In this document: piece after piece, positions 11,026 through 21,372 of the stretch
Layout of the letters: each line of letters starts with the position of its first letter
Position numbering within the stretch: position 1 is the stretch's first letter
Origin: Theropithecus gelada
Lineage: Eukaryota; Chordata; Mammalia; Primates; Cercopithecidae
Direction: 5' to 3'
NCBI RefSeq assembly: GCF_003255815.1
Contig: NC_037673.1
Coordinates: 6,542,908-6,606,907, forward strand
DNA length: 64,000 nt
Notes under the pieces: model-generated
Told to the model about the DNA's origin: nothing
What the model saw: the letters and a program-made list of their open reading frames with translations, nothing else
The model's database searches: none
Translations under genes and position numbers: made by a program

Positions 11026-11676
11026 TGAATATAAGTGACTGTACATATGTGTGAACGTGTGTGTGAGTGTATGAGTGCATGTGAGTGCATGAAAGTGCAT
11101 GTGTGTGCATGTGTGCGTGTGTATACATGTTTATTCATGTGTGACTGTGAGTGCATGTGAGTGTGTGAAAGAGCATGGGTGTGAGAGTGTGTGCATGTGT
11201 GTACATGCTTATTAGTATGTGACTGTGTGTGGGTGAGTGTAGGAAAGTGTATGTGTGTGCATGCATGAGTGCGTGTACATGTTTATTCATGTGTGACCGT
11301 GTGAGTGGAAGAGCATGTGTGTGAGACAGCATGGGTGTGAGAGTGTGTGCATGTGTGTATACATGCTTATTAGTATGTGATTGTGTGTGAATGTGAGTGC
11401 ATGAGAGAGTGTGTGAGTGTATGGTTGTGAGAGTGTGCATGTGTGAGTATCCAAGTGTGGGTAGCTGTGTATATGAGAGAGGTGTGAGGGTGAGTGTGTG
11501 TGCATGTGTGTGTGAGTGTGCATGAGTATGTGAATGTGGCTAAGTGTGTATGTGAGAGTTGTGTGAGTGTGCAAGAGGGTGTATGTGCATGTGTGCTTAT
11601 GTGTAACCATGTGTGTATGAGTCCATGTAAGAGTGCGTGTGTGGGTGGGTGTGTGAGTATGAAAGTGTGTATGAGT
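11026..11676 (+). repeat. Degenerate TG-rich array with higher-order repeats
   Basis: About 650 bases of imperfect TG/TGAG/CATG sequence. A landmark 'acatg(c/t)ttatt' recurs with its TTATT at 11131, 11209, 11283 and 11367, giving steps of 78, 74 and 84 bases. Alternate copies resemble each other more (TTATTCATGTGTGAC versus TTATTAGTATGTGA), so a dimeric ~152-158-bp unit is suggested. The array ends about 40 bases before the left end of the hAT transposon. Confidence 0.85.
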
Positions 11677-11711
11677 GCACAAATCCAGGAATGTTAAATT
11701 GGAGTTTTATG

Positions 11712-11719
11712 TTTTATAT
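11712..11719. other. Left target-site duplication of the hAT element
   Basis: The 8-mer ttttatat immediately precedes the transposon's left terminus. Its partner tttcatac follows the right terminus at 15037-15044; six of eight bases match. An 8-bp duplication with T at position 2 and A at position 7 fits hAT integration. Confidence 0.65.
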
Positions 11720-12007
11720 CGGTGGTCCCATCCCCAACCCTTTTGGTACCAGGGACTGGTTTTGTGGAAGACAATTTTTCCACAGACCGGGTGGGCTGGG
11801 GGATGGTTTTGGGATGATTCAAGTGTATTCCATTTATTATGGACTTTATTGCTATCATAATTGCATTGTGATATATAATGAAATAATGATGCCACTCAAC
11901 ATCATGAAGAAACAGAGGGAGCTTTGAGCTTGTTTTCCTGCAACTAGACGGTCCCATCTGGGGGTGATGGAGACAGTGACCCTGAAGTGTGTTGCTTTGT
12001 GTCCAGT

Positions 12008-12205
12008 CTACTCTAATCTCATTTTGGTTGCTGTCACTGCAGACAACCCTGCTTCACAAAGATAGGACCTTGGAAACGGAAGCAGGCTTTTCAGTGCTTT
12101 TGTGGCAATCTCAGGATATTCTTTAACAATCCAGAATGTATGGAGATTTGAAGTTGTCTCAAACATACTTCTAAGGCCACCATCATTTGCAATCTCAAAT
12201 TGCAA
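12008..12205 (-). pseudogene. hAT transposase C-terminal (dimerisation) remnant
   Basis: A 65-residue open segment in the transposon carries 'LLPFPRSYLCEAGLSAVTA' near its C-terminus, the hallmark of the hAT C-terminal dimerisation region. Upstream residues with a 'HTFWIVKEYPEIATKAL' phrase match the segment that usually precedes it. In intact transposases this region mediates multimerisation needed for strand transfer. The frame opens without a real start and is preceded by stops and frameshifts, so it cannot make a full transposase. It corresponds to the 3' end of the minus-strand gene. Confidence 0.85.
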
Positions 12206-12725
12206 AATGACGGTGATCCTCTTCTAGCGCGGACGAAGTCAGTTCACCTGGCTGATTCATAAGTGCGTCGCGGATCCATTCCTTCTCAGTTCAGGGGTAT
12301 TTTGTGATTGGGAAGTAACGCTCAAGCTTCTCTGAAAGCTGAGGTTAGTGATCGTGTGCCAGCTGGGGGAAAGAAGGCCCTGGCTCGGTCTCTTTCACAA
12401 TCTCTGCCAATGTTTGAAACATGTCAGGAATCCCAGTGTTCACTTGTCGCCCCCACAATTCCAGTTTGGCTTTGAATGCAGCTGCTTAATCTACCGACTA
12501 TCTGCTGACTTGAACACAGTTGCCCTTCTCCCCTGAAGTGACAGATGAAGTTTGTAGGGCAGGTTGAATATGTCACACAAGTAAGCAAGGTTTGCAGCCC
12601 ATGCTGTGTCACTGACATGTGTTGCCAGTGGTGACTGCTGTTTTAAAAGAAGTCTCTGGAGCGGCTCTTATAGCTTAAAAACTCTGGCCAGTGATCTACC
12701 TTTAGAAAGCCACCTCACTTCTGTG

Positions 12726-13334
12726 TATCAGAGAAGCCATCTCACCCTATCACACGTGTGTCACTCTAAGCACACGCGTATCAGAGAAGCCATCTCTTAT
12801 CACACGTGTGTCACTCAAAGCACACGCGTATCAGAGAAGCCATCTCCTATCACACGTGTGTCACTCAAAGCACATGCGTATCAGAGAAGCCATCTCCTAT
12901 CACACGTGTGTCACTCTAAGCACATGCGTATCAGAGATGCCATCTCCTATCACACGTGTGTACTAAGCACACGCATATCAGAGACGCCATCTCCTATCAC
13001 ACGTGTATCACTCTAAGCACACGTGTATCAGAGAAGCCATCTCCTATCACACGTGTGTCACTCTAAGCACACGTGTATCAGAGAAGCCATCTCCTATCAC
13101 ACGTGTGTCACTCTAAGCACATGCGTATCAGAGACGCCATCTCCTATCACACGTGTGTACTAAGCACACGCATATCAGAGACGCCATCTCCTATCTCACC
13201 TGTATCACTCTAAGCACACGCGTATCAGAGAAGCCGTCTCCTATCACACGTGTGTCACTCTAAGCACACGCATATCAGAGAAGCCATCTCCTATCACATG
13301 TGTGTCACTCTAAGCACACGTGTATCAGAGAAGA
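12726..13334. repeat. 50-bp minisatellite inside the hAT element
   Basis: Twelve full copies of a 50-bp unit plus a partial one; units begin (at 'tatcag') at 12726, 12779, 12829, 12879, 12929, 12976, 13026, 13076, 13126, 13173, 13223, 13273 and 13323. The first is 53 bp and two are 47 bp, lacking three bases in 'gtcactcta'. Units 5-8 (12929-13125) and 9-12 (13126-13322) form a 197-bp higher-order duplication, both led by a 47-bp unit. Most units carry the palindrome CACACGTGTG with an E-box CACGTG, and several carry ACGCG. The open plus-strand frame across it is a by-product of the repeat. Confidence 0.95.
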
Positions 13335-13682
13335 CGTGTGTGCTCTGCATCCGTCTCCTCACAGAGCTGCGCGAACAGATGTGAGCTAAGGGCACATACT
13401 TTAATGTGGTTGATAACTTTGATCACATGCTGCAAAACTTTGTTAAGTTCAGATGACATTTTTTGCCTACAGAGCATTTCTCTACGGATGACACAGTGCA
13501 GAGACTCACATTCAGAAGTGACCTCTTTGACCCCAAGTAGTGAAACCAGAAAGCCGTCCAGTCATGGCAGCCACTCTGTCATGCACTGAAACAAAATGGC
13601 CAGTTCAGTTTTCCTGATATGTAATCATTAAAAAATCTGAGTCATTCTGCAGCAGTAGTGTTTGTTGACAACCAAAGTACAC

Positions 13683-13886
13683 CTAACATATCTTCGTGCA
13701 CATCCTCCTGAAAATATATCCTACAAAGACAAGCATTGTTGCCTTGCCAACATTGGTAGACTTGTTAACCTGAATTGTGTACCACAGTGTCTCATTAATC
13801 CCCTCTGACAATTGTGCCTCAATATCACCTGATATTTTATCTATTACTCTAGTTATGGTGCTAGCCCAAAGAGGAACACATGCCAC
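13683..13886 (-). pseudogene. hAT transposase catalytic-region remnant
   Basis: A 67-residue open segment shows 'ITRVIDKISGDIEAQLSEG' followed by 'WYTIQVNKSTNVGKATML', matching the part of Charlie-type transposases around the first catalytic aspartate of the RNase H-like fold. In active relatives the motif reads as an acidic DESTD-like string. Here residues 41-45 are NKSTN, so the first catalytic Asp is replaced by Asn. It lies upstream (in gene sense) of the C-terminal remnant at 12008-12205, as expected for one transposase gene, with the minisatellite between them. Non-functional. Confidence 0.82.
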
Positions 13887-15036
13887 CTTTCAAACCACAG
13901 CCTCTTCTAAAAGTTCACGACCAATGTCCTTAGCAGCAGGCAGGATTAACTCTTCACCAACAGTAAAGGGCTTCTTAGCTTTAGTAATGTGGTTAGCCAC
14001 TAAGAATGATGCCCTCAGTGCAGACACATTTGATGAAGGGGTGGCCTTCACTCATTGCTTCTGTTCTTCATGTTCACATTTTTTTCTTTGAAAAACCCCG
14101 AAGGCATGTCTTTTAATGCAGGGTGCTTAGTCTCCATGTGGTGAAGCAGTTTTAAAGGTTTCATGGCTTCCACTGGAGAGTCACCACATGGTATACAAAG
14201 TGGACTTGGAAAATGTGATCACCTGTTACAATGAACCTGTCATTTAAATAGGACTCCTGGTGTTTTCTTCTAAATGCAACTTGCTTTATGTTGTCAGTCT
14301 TAGGGTCTTCTGCTGTCTCATGATTGGGTCTTTCCCCCTTTTCAAATAAGCTCTCCAGTGACTTTTTTGTTTTTTGTTTTTACTGATTTTGGCTAGGGTT
14401 AGTTTGGGAGCTTACCAAAACTGTTGCTGATACAATTGTACAGTGCAGGAAAGAGGCGTGGACAGAAGTGGTAAATAAAATAATGGTAGACCATGTGTGG
14501 ACTAAAATAAGTGTCAGATTCTGACTTAAAGCCTGCCATCAGATGCAGCTGTACAATTGAAATACATCAACTCACTGGCCACCAGAAAGCCTTCCACCAG
14601 ATGCAGCTTAATTGTCACTTGCCACTCTCTGATAGGGTTTTGATACGAGTTTGCAAGCAACTGATTTATTAGGGTCTCTGTGCAGTCAAACCTCTCACTA
14701 CTGTTAATCCGTATTTTCAGCCACTCCCCAGCACTAGCATTACTGCCTCAGCTCCACCTCAGAAGATCGTCGGGCATAAGATTCTCATGAGGAGCATGCA
14801 ATCTAGATCCCTTGCATGACCAGTTCACAAGAGGGTTTGCACTTCTACGAGAATCTAATGCCACCACTGATTTGACAGGAGGCAGAGCTCAGGTGGTCAT
14901 GCAAGCAATGGGGAGAGGCTGTAAATACAGGTGAAGCTTCACTGGCTCACCTACCACTCGCCTCCTGCTGTGTGGCCAAGTTCCTAACAGGCTATGAATT
15001 AGTACCGGTTCGTGGCCTTGGGGTTGACGACCCCTG

Positions 15037-15044
15037 TTTCATAC
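15037..15044. other. Right target-site duplication of the hAT element
   Basis: tttcatac follows the right terminus and pairs with ttttatat at 11712-11719 with two transitions. The mismatches are compatible with great age. Confidence 0.65.
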
Positions 15045-15564
15045 AACATTATTCATTTAAGTTTTTAATTAGCTATTATTTTTACCATGTAAACAATGGA
15101 AACATGAAACCCAAAGAGGCAATTTAGTAGCCTTCTGGATTCAAAATCGCAAGTGTTTACATTACTAGGCAATTGATTTTATGTGTGTGTTTGTATTTGT
15201 ATGCGTGTCTATTAGTAGAATAGTTTTCTGCTGCATTTTAGAAAAGTGGTTGAAAGTTAGTGATTACAAGGAAGACCCACAGACCTGACATCATGTTTGT
15301 AGTCTAGCTTTCTTTTTCTTTTCCATAGTGAGTATATCAATGGCTTAGTAACTATTTTTCAATTTGTTGAATTTGGCATTAAACAAGTACTACCTTCATT
15401 GAAGTATAATGCTTTTTATTATGTGTTAGGTACAGCTTTGGCTGGTAGTTTTCTCTCCTTTCTTTGCAAGTCAGATTTTAGAAAAATAAATTGATTTCTT
15501 AGACTCACTGGTTGTGGTGCATGCTAGCGGGGGGACTACTGCTAATGGAATATTGAGCACATTA
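15045..15564. other. No recognised feature
   Basis: AT-rich sequence with a short TG-rich stretch near 15182-15210. No gene or clear repeat family seen. Confidence 0.45.
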
Positions 15565-15893
15565 GATAAAAGGTCATGTCCTTTCAGGAACACGGGCAGA
15601 GCTAGAGGCCATTATAGAGGCAAAATAACGTGGGGACAAAACACAAGTGCCACATGTTCTCACTTCTAAGTGGGAGCCAAATGATGAGAACACATGGACA
15701 CAAGAGAGGAACGACAGACACTGGGGCCAGCCAGAGAGTGGAGGGTGGGAGGAGGGAGAGAAGCAGAAAAAAATAACTTTTGGGTACTAGGTACCTGGAT
15801 GATGAAATAATCTGCACATTGAACCCACGTGACACAAGTTTACCTGCATAACAAACCTGCATGTGTAGCCCTGAACCTAAAATAAAAGTTAAA
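15565..15893 (+). mobile_element. L1 3' end, 5'-truncated
   Basis: Sense L1 terminus: 'gtcatgtcctttcagg', 'ccacatgttctcacttcta', 'ggagccaaatgatgagaac' and the final 'cctaaaataaaagttaaat' tail with AATAAA. Only the end of ORF2 and the 3' UTR remain, typical of 5'-truncated retrotransposition. Primate-type L1 by its 3' UTR phrases. Confidence 0.88.
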
Positions 15894-16299
15894 TAAGCAA
15901 ACAGCTAAAGCACATGTGATCACAGAGGTTTCAGATAATTTCAGAAAGTTCACAGCCAAATCCAATAAGCTCGTTGCTCACCACCTTTTATAATATTCCT
16001 GCAGTGTAGGGCATTTGTAATTCTCTCTTGGCTTGGCTTCTTTCAGAAGGCTGGACTGGGGAGCCTGGTCCTTTCTTTAACTTCTCTATTATTTGAGTAT
16101 TTCTTTCTCTTTAGCCTTGACTATCTTTGACCCTTGGCCATTGTGGTAGTGTCTAGTCTCTCTCATTTCTTTTTTAGATAAGCATTTTGTATTTTTAGCT
16201 GATGTTGGAAAGGGACTTTTTACTAGTGTATTTTCTAACAAGCTATTGGTAACACAAAGTTGTAACATTTTATATTCACATTGAATTTGATGAACTTAC
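15894..16299. other. No recognised feature
   Basis: AT-rich spacer with no gene and no repeat family I can name. Confidence 0.4.
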
Positions 16300-16960
16300 T
16301 GTGCTTCTAGATTAGTTCCAATGGTTTTTAAAAATAGGATAGTTTTTTTCCCCTCTAGAAGTCCCCCTGTACTTCTAGGGGGAAAAACAAGATACTTTCA
16401 CCTATTTTCCGACGAGTTTTCCTCTTCTTTCTGATTTGTACCTTATAATATCTTATGTTTAACTTCCAGAAATAAGGTAAACATTAGAGAACTTATCAAT
16501 CAGTCATAATGCTCTGATTCTTGATTTCAGTGGGAAGGTTGCTTGAGTTTTAGATAAGATTTTTCTCATCGACTTAAGATAGCTGTCCTTTATCATTTGA
16601 GTATTTAAAAAATCTGTTTTGCTAAGAATTTTAATCTGTAATGGTTGTTGAATTATACCAAAGGCCTTTTAAGTATCCATTAAAATACTTGTTTTCTGAT
16701 TTGATCTTTTGAGGTGACAGGTTAATATTGTAGTAATAGATATCTTAATATTAAATTGCATATTATATTTTGTTGAAATGTTCTTTTAATGCATTAATTC
16801 AATTTGTCGATATTTTAGGATTTTTATATCTCTGTTTACAGGTATGCAACCTCTGTCAAATGATGGCATCAGATTGTGTTAGCTACTTAAAATGAATCAA
16901 AAAACTTTTTATATTCTCCCATACATTCTATTAGTGTCATTAATGATCATTTCCTTGACC
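16300..16960 (-). repeat. Possible old L1 ORF2 relic, antisense
   Basis: T-rich sequence with 'aggatttttatatctctg' and surrounding phrases resembles the antisense of L1 ORF2 in ancient mammalian L1s. No open frame remains. Boundaries and family are uncertain. Confidence 0.4.
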
Positions 16961-16989
16961 CTATAAAAGAATTACCGGAAGACTTATAA

Positions 16990-17300
16990 ACATATTTATG
17001 GCTTTAAAATATATATAATTTATATATTTATATACAATATATATTTTACACATAAATAAATATTTTCTCTATATTATATACATTTATGACATATTTAAAT
17101 ACATATCATAAACATGCATTTATAACATACTTATATATTTATGATATACATGAATATATTATAGTAATATATTCATATATAATATATAAATAAATATAAA
17201 TAATAAATATATAAACATAAAAATTATATAAAATTTATAACAGAATATAATATATAATATATAATTATATATTCTACATAAGTATACAAAATAAATAATA
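16990..17300. repeat. AT-rich low-complexity tract
   Basis: About 310 bases made almost only of A and T, with many TATA, TAAATA and ATATAT blocks. No single repeat period. Such tracts melt easily and can be fragile; nothing else is supported. Confidence 0.85.
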
Positions 17301-17304
17301 CATA

Positions 17305-18400
17305 TTATTTTGGAGTAGTTCTAGATTCACAAATCACAAAGATAACATAGAGTGTGTTTACATACCCACACCCAGTTCCCCCTGTTGTGAACATCTTACG
17401 CTAGAATGGTACGTTTGTTACAATTAATAACCAATGCTGGTACATTTCTATAGCCAAACTCCATTCTTGATTCAGAGTTCCTCAGTGTTTTCCCAATGTG
17501 GTTTTCTGTCCCAGGGTCTGGTCAGGAAAGCTACATTGTATTTGGGCATTGGGTCTCCTTACAGTCCTCTTGGCTGTGGCAGTTACTCAGATTTCCCTTG
17601 TTTTTGTGACGCTGGCAGTTTTGAGGGACACTGGGCAGGTGTTTCATTGAATGCCCCTCTACTGGGATGTGCCTGGAGTTTTTCTCATGCTTAGACTGGA
17701 GTCCTGTGTTTTGGGGAGGAGGACCACAGAGGTGAGGTGCAATTTTCATCACATAATGTCAAGGCCATGTGAGAACCAACATCATGATTCATCACTGCTG
17801 ACTCTGGCCTCGTTCACCTGGCTGAGGTCATGTTTGTCAGGTTTCTGCCACACCTGCCCTTCCATTCTGTCCTCTTTATGAGGAAGTCGCTATGTGCAGC
17901 CCACGCTTAAGGCATGGGAAGTTATGCTCCATCTCTTTGAGGACAGAGTATGCATAATTTATTTGGAATTCTTCTGCATGGGATATTTGTCTCTTCTTCC
18001 CCATTTATTTATTCAATTATTTATTTATTGCAGAATGTCTTCATGGATATCAATCTTATACTTTTGGTTATTATTCAAGACTAATTTGTTTGTTTTGTTG
18101 CCAAATTTGTTCCAGTTCTAGCCACTGGGAGTGTCTTCGGTTGGCTCTTGTGTCCTTTTGACATTGTGAGATTAGCTTTTTTTCTTCTTCTTAGCGTTTC
18201 CTTACTTTCTGGCATTGGAAGATGCTCCAGGCTCATCACAGAATTAGCCATTTCTCTAAGGAGCCCTGGTTTCTTTTATTGCAGAATGGTATTAGCTGCT
18301 ATTTGGTATTTTTAGCTGGTCCACAAGGAGCTGCTAAAAAATAAAAATAAAAAAATAAGTAAAAGAAATTAAGATCTGGGTGCTAGGTTTGTGGTCTTTT
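17305..18400 (-). repeat. Old L1M-type 3' region, antisense
   Basis: Starts 'tttggagtagttctagatt' and continues with 'cagttccccctgttgtgaa', 'catcttacgctagaatggt', 'gaggaggaccacagaggtg', 'cacctggctgaggtca' and 'ccatttatttattcaatta', in the order of the antisense 3' portion of an ancient L1 (L1M group). A related but shorter copy lies at 23105-23565. An Alu inserted at 18411. Subfamily uncertain. Confidence 0.62.
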
Positions 18401-18410
18401 ACGGAGGTAA

Positions 18411-18729
18411 TTTTTTTTTTTTTTTTTTGAGACAGGGTCTCACTCTGTCACCCAGGCTGGAGTGCAGTGGTGCCATCTTGGCTCGCTGCAGCCTGCACCT
18501 CCTAGGTTCAAGCTATTCTCGTATCTCATTCTGGAGCCTGATACTCAGCCTCCAGAGTATCTGGGACTACAGGTGCACGCCACCAGGCCCAGTTAATTTT
18601 TGTATTTTTTGGTAGAGATGGGGTTCTCTATGTTGGCCAGGCTGATCTTGGACTCCTGACCTCAAGTGATCTGCCCGTCTCAGCCTCCCAAAGTTCTGGG
18701 ATTACAGGTGTGAGCCACCGCGCCCTGTC
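18411..18729 (-). mobile_element. Alu SINE, antisense
   Basis: Full-length Alu in reverse: poly-T, 'gagacagggtctcactctg', 'cacccaggctggagtgcag' and final 'tgagccaccgcgccctgt'. Flanked by 15-bp target duplications, acggaggtaattttt (18401-18415) and atggaggtaattttt (18731-18745), one mismatch. The left arm (in reading order) contains about 20 extra bases around 18520-18543, apparently an internal insertion. Alus are non-coding, derived from 7SL RNA. Confidence 0.96.
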
Positions 18730-18745
18730 TATGGAGGTAATTTTT

Positions 18746-19014
18746 GATGACGAGTATTTTGAAGCTTTTCTCAAGTTTGGCAGTTGAGATTTTTCTGGGA
18801 AATCAACTTTTCTGAGATTTCAAGTTTAATTGGCATGCACTTGTACAAAGTATGTTTTATTATTTAAAAAATGTTATTTCTATATGATTTCAAGCAATTT
18901 TTGGATTAGTTTAGCAATTCTATTTGATATCTTCTTTTAATTTATTAACTTTCATTTTGATCTTTACTCTTACTTTCCCGGGGACCACATTTTTTCCACT
19001 TTTTATGTTCATAA

Positions 19015-19049
<35 letters not shown>

Positions 19050-19820
19050 GCTTAGTTTTTATCCATGGTTTCTCTTTTAATAGTGAAATCATTTAAAGAA
19101 ATGAAATTTGCTTTTAAATAGAACTTTGGCCCCATACCCTGGAATTTGACAGGCTTCAGCTGTAACTAAAATGGCAAACTCTTTAGTTACCTGTGAGGAT
19201 GTTTTAAAAGATCTGGAAGAAAGTGTTTTCATTGAAGCTGTTACTAATGCCTATTTTTTTCTGCTACCTTATAATAAATAATATATTTATTACTTATAAA
19301 TAAAGTCATTTTTAAGCAATTCTGTATCTCTTTGTGATGTCTGCAGGAGTAGAGTACATTCATAAATACATATTTATGTGCTTTACACCATCCATAGCCT
19401 TGGTGTCAGTAATCTGTAATAGTGAGAGTTCTAAGTCCTGCTCCATTTTCGTTTTTAATCAAATGTTCTTTTTATTTCAATCTCCTTTTCTGCACAGATT
19501 TTGAGGAGACACTATTTGGCTCTTGAAAATTTCATGATTATTTTCCTTATCTTATAAATTATCCCTTAACTTGATATAAATGAGCTTCATTGTCACATTT
19601 AATTCATTTTGTCTTGAATTCTAGTTGATCTGCTGTTAACAGTTCTCTGATTTCTTTTTTATTATCTTCCTTCATCTTTTTGTTTTTAACTTGTGTATAT
19701 TGTTATTTTAGTCTGTCTTCTGTAAGCAGCCCATTGATTGACATTGCTTTTTAGTCCAGCTTGAGTGTCTCTGTTCTTTCTGTTAGGTAGAGGTTTGCCT
19801 GATTAAATACATTACTTCTG
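18746..19820 (-). repeat. Old L1-like sequence, antisense (patchy)
   Basis: T-rich sequence; the part at about 19560-19815, with 'cttctgtaagcagcccat' and 'ctttttagtccagcttgag', resembles the antisense of L1 ORF2. The order relative to 17305-18400 would fit one old element in minus orientation with the Alu inserted in it. Much of the middle is too diverged to place. Confidence 0.4.
19017..19045 (+). repeat. (TG)n microsatellite
   Basis: A pure run of about 14.5 TG dinucleotides. Length and purity suggest it may be polymorphic. Confidence 0.95.
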
Positions 19821-20125
19821 GGCTGGCTACAGTGGCTCACACCTGTAATCCCAGCACTTTGGGAGGCTGAGCGGGGGTGGATCATGTGAGGTCAGGAGTT
19901 CGAGACCAGCCTGATCAACACAGTGAAACCCCGTCTCTACTAAAAATACACAAAATTATCTGGGCATGGTGGCAGGAGCCTGTAATCCCAGCTACTAGGG
20001 AGGCTGAGACAGGAAAATCACTTGAACCCCGGAGGCGGAGGTTGCAGTGAGCCAAGATCTTGAGCCATTGTACTCCAGCCTGGAGAACAAGAGCGAAACT
20101 CCGTTTCAAATATATATTATATATA
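19821..20125 (+). mobile_element. Alu SINE, sense
   Basis: Both arms are present: 'ggctggctacagtggctca', 'gaggtcaggagttcgagac', 'ccccgtctctactaaaaat' and 'ccaagatcttgagccattg'. The A-rich tail has become a (TA)n-like stretch at 20110-20125. Likely AluS-type by general appearance. Confidence 0.95.
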
Positions 20126-21034
20126 GCTGCTGAGGGCATGTTTAAACTGTCTTCAGATCTTCTTCCTCCTCCTTTTCTTCCCCCTCTTCCTTCTTCTTCT
20201 ATGGGGAGGTCCTCCCTTAAGGCAATATCATGGAGAGTGGCCATATTTTCAGTTCGAGCTCTCCACGGTGAAGCCAAAAAATCACATTCCCAGCCACCCT
20301 CAGGCAGAGATGCAGGCACGGAGCTGGCTCTGCCCATCATATGCACCCATGCGCCTTGGATCCTGAAGAGCACAGGATGAGTGCCTGGCAGGCAGAGGGG
20401 ACCTTATGAAGTCCACTCTCTGGGGTGAGGAGCAGCCCAGCTCTCTTGTTAGGCAGCAGGGGTGATGGAGGGTCTGGGTCTGAGGTGCAGGTACTCACCA
20501 TCATGGAGCCCATGTGTGATGGCACAGCACAGAGATCTTCGTAGAGTACGACCCCTCGTGTAGCCTGCAACGTCCTTCCTGGCTGCCCAGTGCCCACACT
20601 GGACTCTTTTGCTGGATACCTGTTACCTTTAACAATTCCTTCCAACTTAAACTGGCCACTGTGGGCTCTCTTCTTACCCCAGCTGGGCAGCATGGCGTGT
20701 CTTCTTCGGGCATGGGGTCTTTTGAACAAAACTCTGAATGATACCAGGAACAAGGAGCTAACCTCTCAAAACCTGTGATGCCATAACATGTAGACTGTGC
20801 AGGGAAGGACATGGTCTTCCTGCTGGTGGCCCCCGTGCCAGGGATCTCTGCAGATGCAACAGCACCAGCAGCACCAGGAACGATTGCCTGCATGCCACAG
20901 GGTGCCCTAGAGGTGGAGTCTAAGGGCCTTACTTTCCTGGGTTTCCTGGGTTGCATTCTTGACTGCCTTTCTCAGTTTGTTCACAGAGGCTGTCTACTGA
21001 TCACCCACCAGTCCCTGAACGACATTATACAAAA
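20126..21034. other. No recognised feature (0.9 kb)
   Basis: Contains a CTT/CCT-rich pyrimidine stretch at about 20157-20200. Open frames up to about 150 codons on the minus strand overlap the Alu or have no recognisable domain. No gene supported. Confidence 0.45.
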
Positions 21035-21372
21035 AGCCTTGAATGTCCATGTCCCATCAAATTCCTAAGTTGAAATCCTCACCAGCAAGGGGATGGTATT
21101 GGGCAGGAGGGCTTTTGAAACGTGGTTAGGTCATGAGGGTAGCATCATCATGAATGGAATTAGTGCCCTTATAGGAAGATACATGAGCGCTCTGGAACTC
21201 TCTCCACCCTGTGAAGCTGCAAGAAGTAGGTAGACTGCAACCTGAAGAGGCCCCTCCGCAGAACCTACTGTGATCTCAGACTTCCAGCCTCCAGAACTGT
21301 GAACAATAAATTCCTAATGTTTATAAAACATTGAGGCTATGGCCCTTTGTTATAACAGTCTGCAGTAAGACA
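21035..21372 (+). mobile_element. MaLR-type (MLT1/MST-like) LTR, sense
   Basis: Phrases 'gttaggtcatgagggtagc', 'attagtgcccttatagga', 'cttccagcctccagaactg' and 'ctttgttataacagtctgc' lie in the expected order for a MaLR LTR. It is diverged and lacks an internal region. Subfamily not assigned. Confidence 0.75.

Larger units (their letters stand above)
11720..15036 (-). mobile_element. hAT-Charlie (Charlie3/MER1-type) DNA transposon, nearly full length
   Basis: The left end reads 'cggtggtcccatccccaac' followed by 'ggtaccagggactggtttt'; the right end reads 'gttcctaacaggctatgaa' to 'ggggttgacgacccctg'. These are the terminal inverted repeats and subterminal regions of the MER1/Charlie3 group, known from the short MER1 copies. 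The element spans 3.3 kb including a ~0.6-kb minisatellite expansion, so the original was close to the 2.7 kb I expect for the autonomous form. An 8-bp imperfect target duplication flanks it. Transposase remnants lie on the minus strand, making minus the sense orientation. Many stops and frameshifts show it is long dead. Confidence is high for hAT-Charlie, a little lower for Charlie3. Confidence 0.88.

Noticed and set aside
11135..11682. Minus-strand frames of 101 and 131 codons, His/Thr-rich
   Set aside because: Same artefact from the larger TG-rich array.
12606..13016. 136-codon plus-strand frame with repeated SHLL/CVTQS-like segments
   Set aside because: It runs through the 50-bp minisatellite on the non-coding strand of the transposon; 50 is not a multiple of three, so no stable protein repeat is maintained.
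12726..13334. CRISPR-like array
   Set aside because: Units are contiguous 50-mers with no unique spacers, in a mammalian transposon.
12008..13886. Domesticated transposase gene
   Set aside because: The coding region is broken by stops, frameshifts and a minisatellite, and the catalytic motif is altered; only two short open pieces remain.
20501..20956. 151-codon minus-strand frame
   Set aside because: No recognisable domain, and overlapping frames on both strands are equally long.
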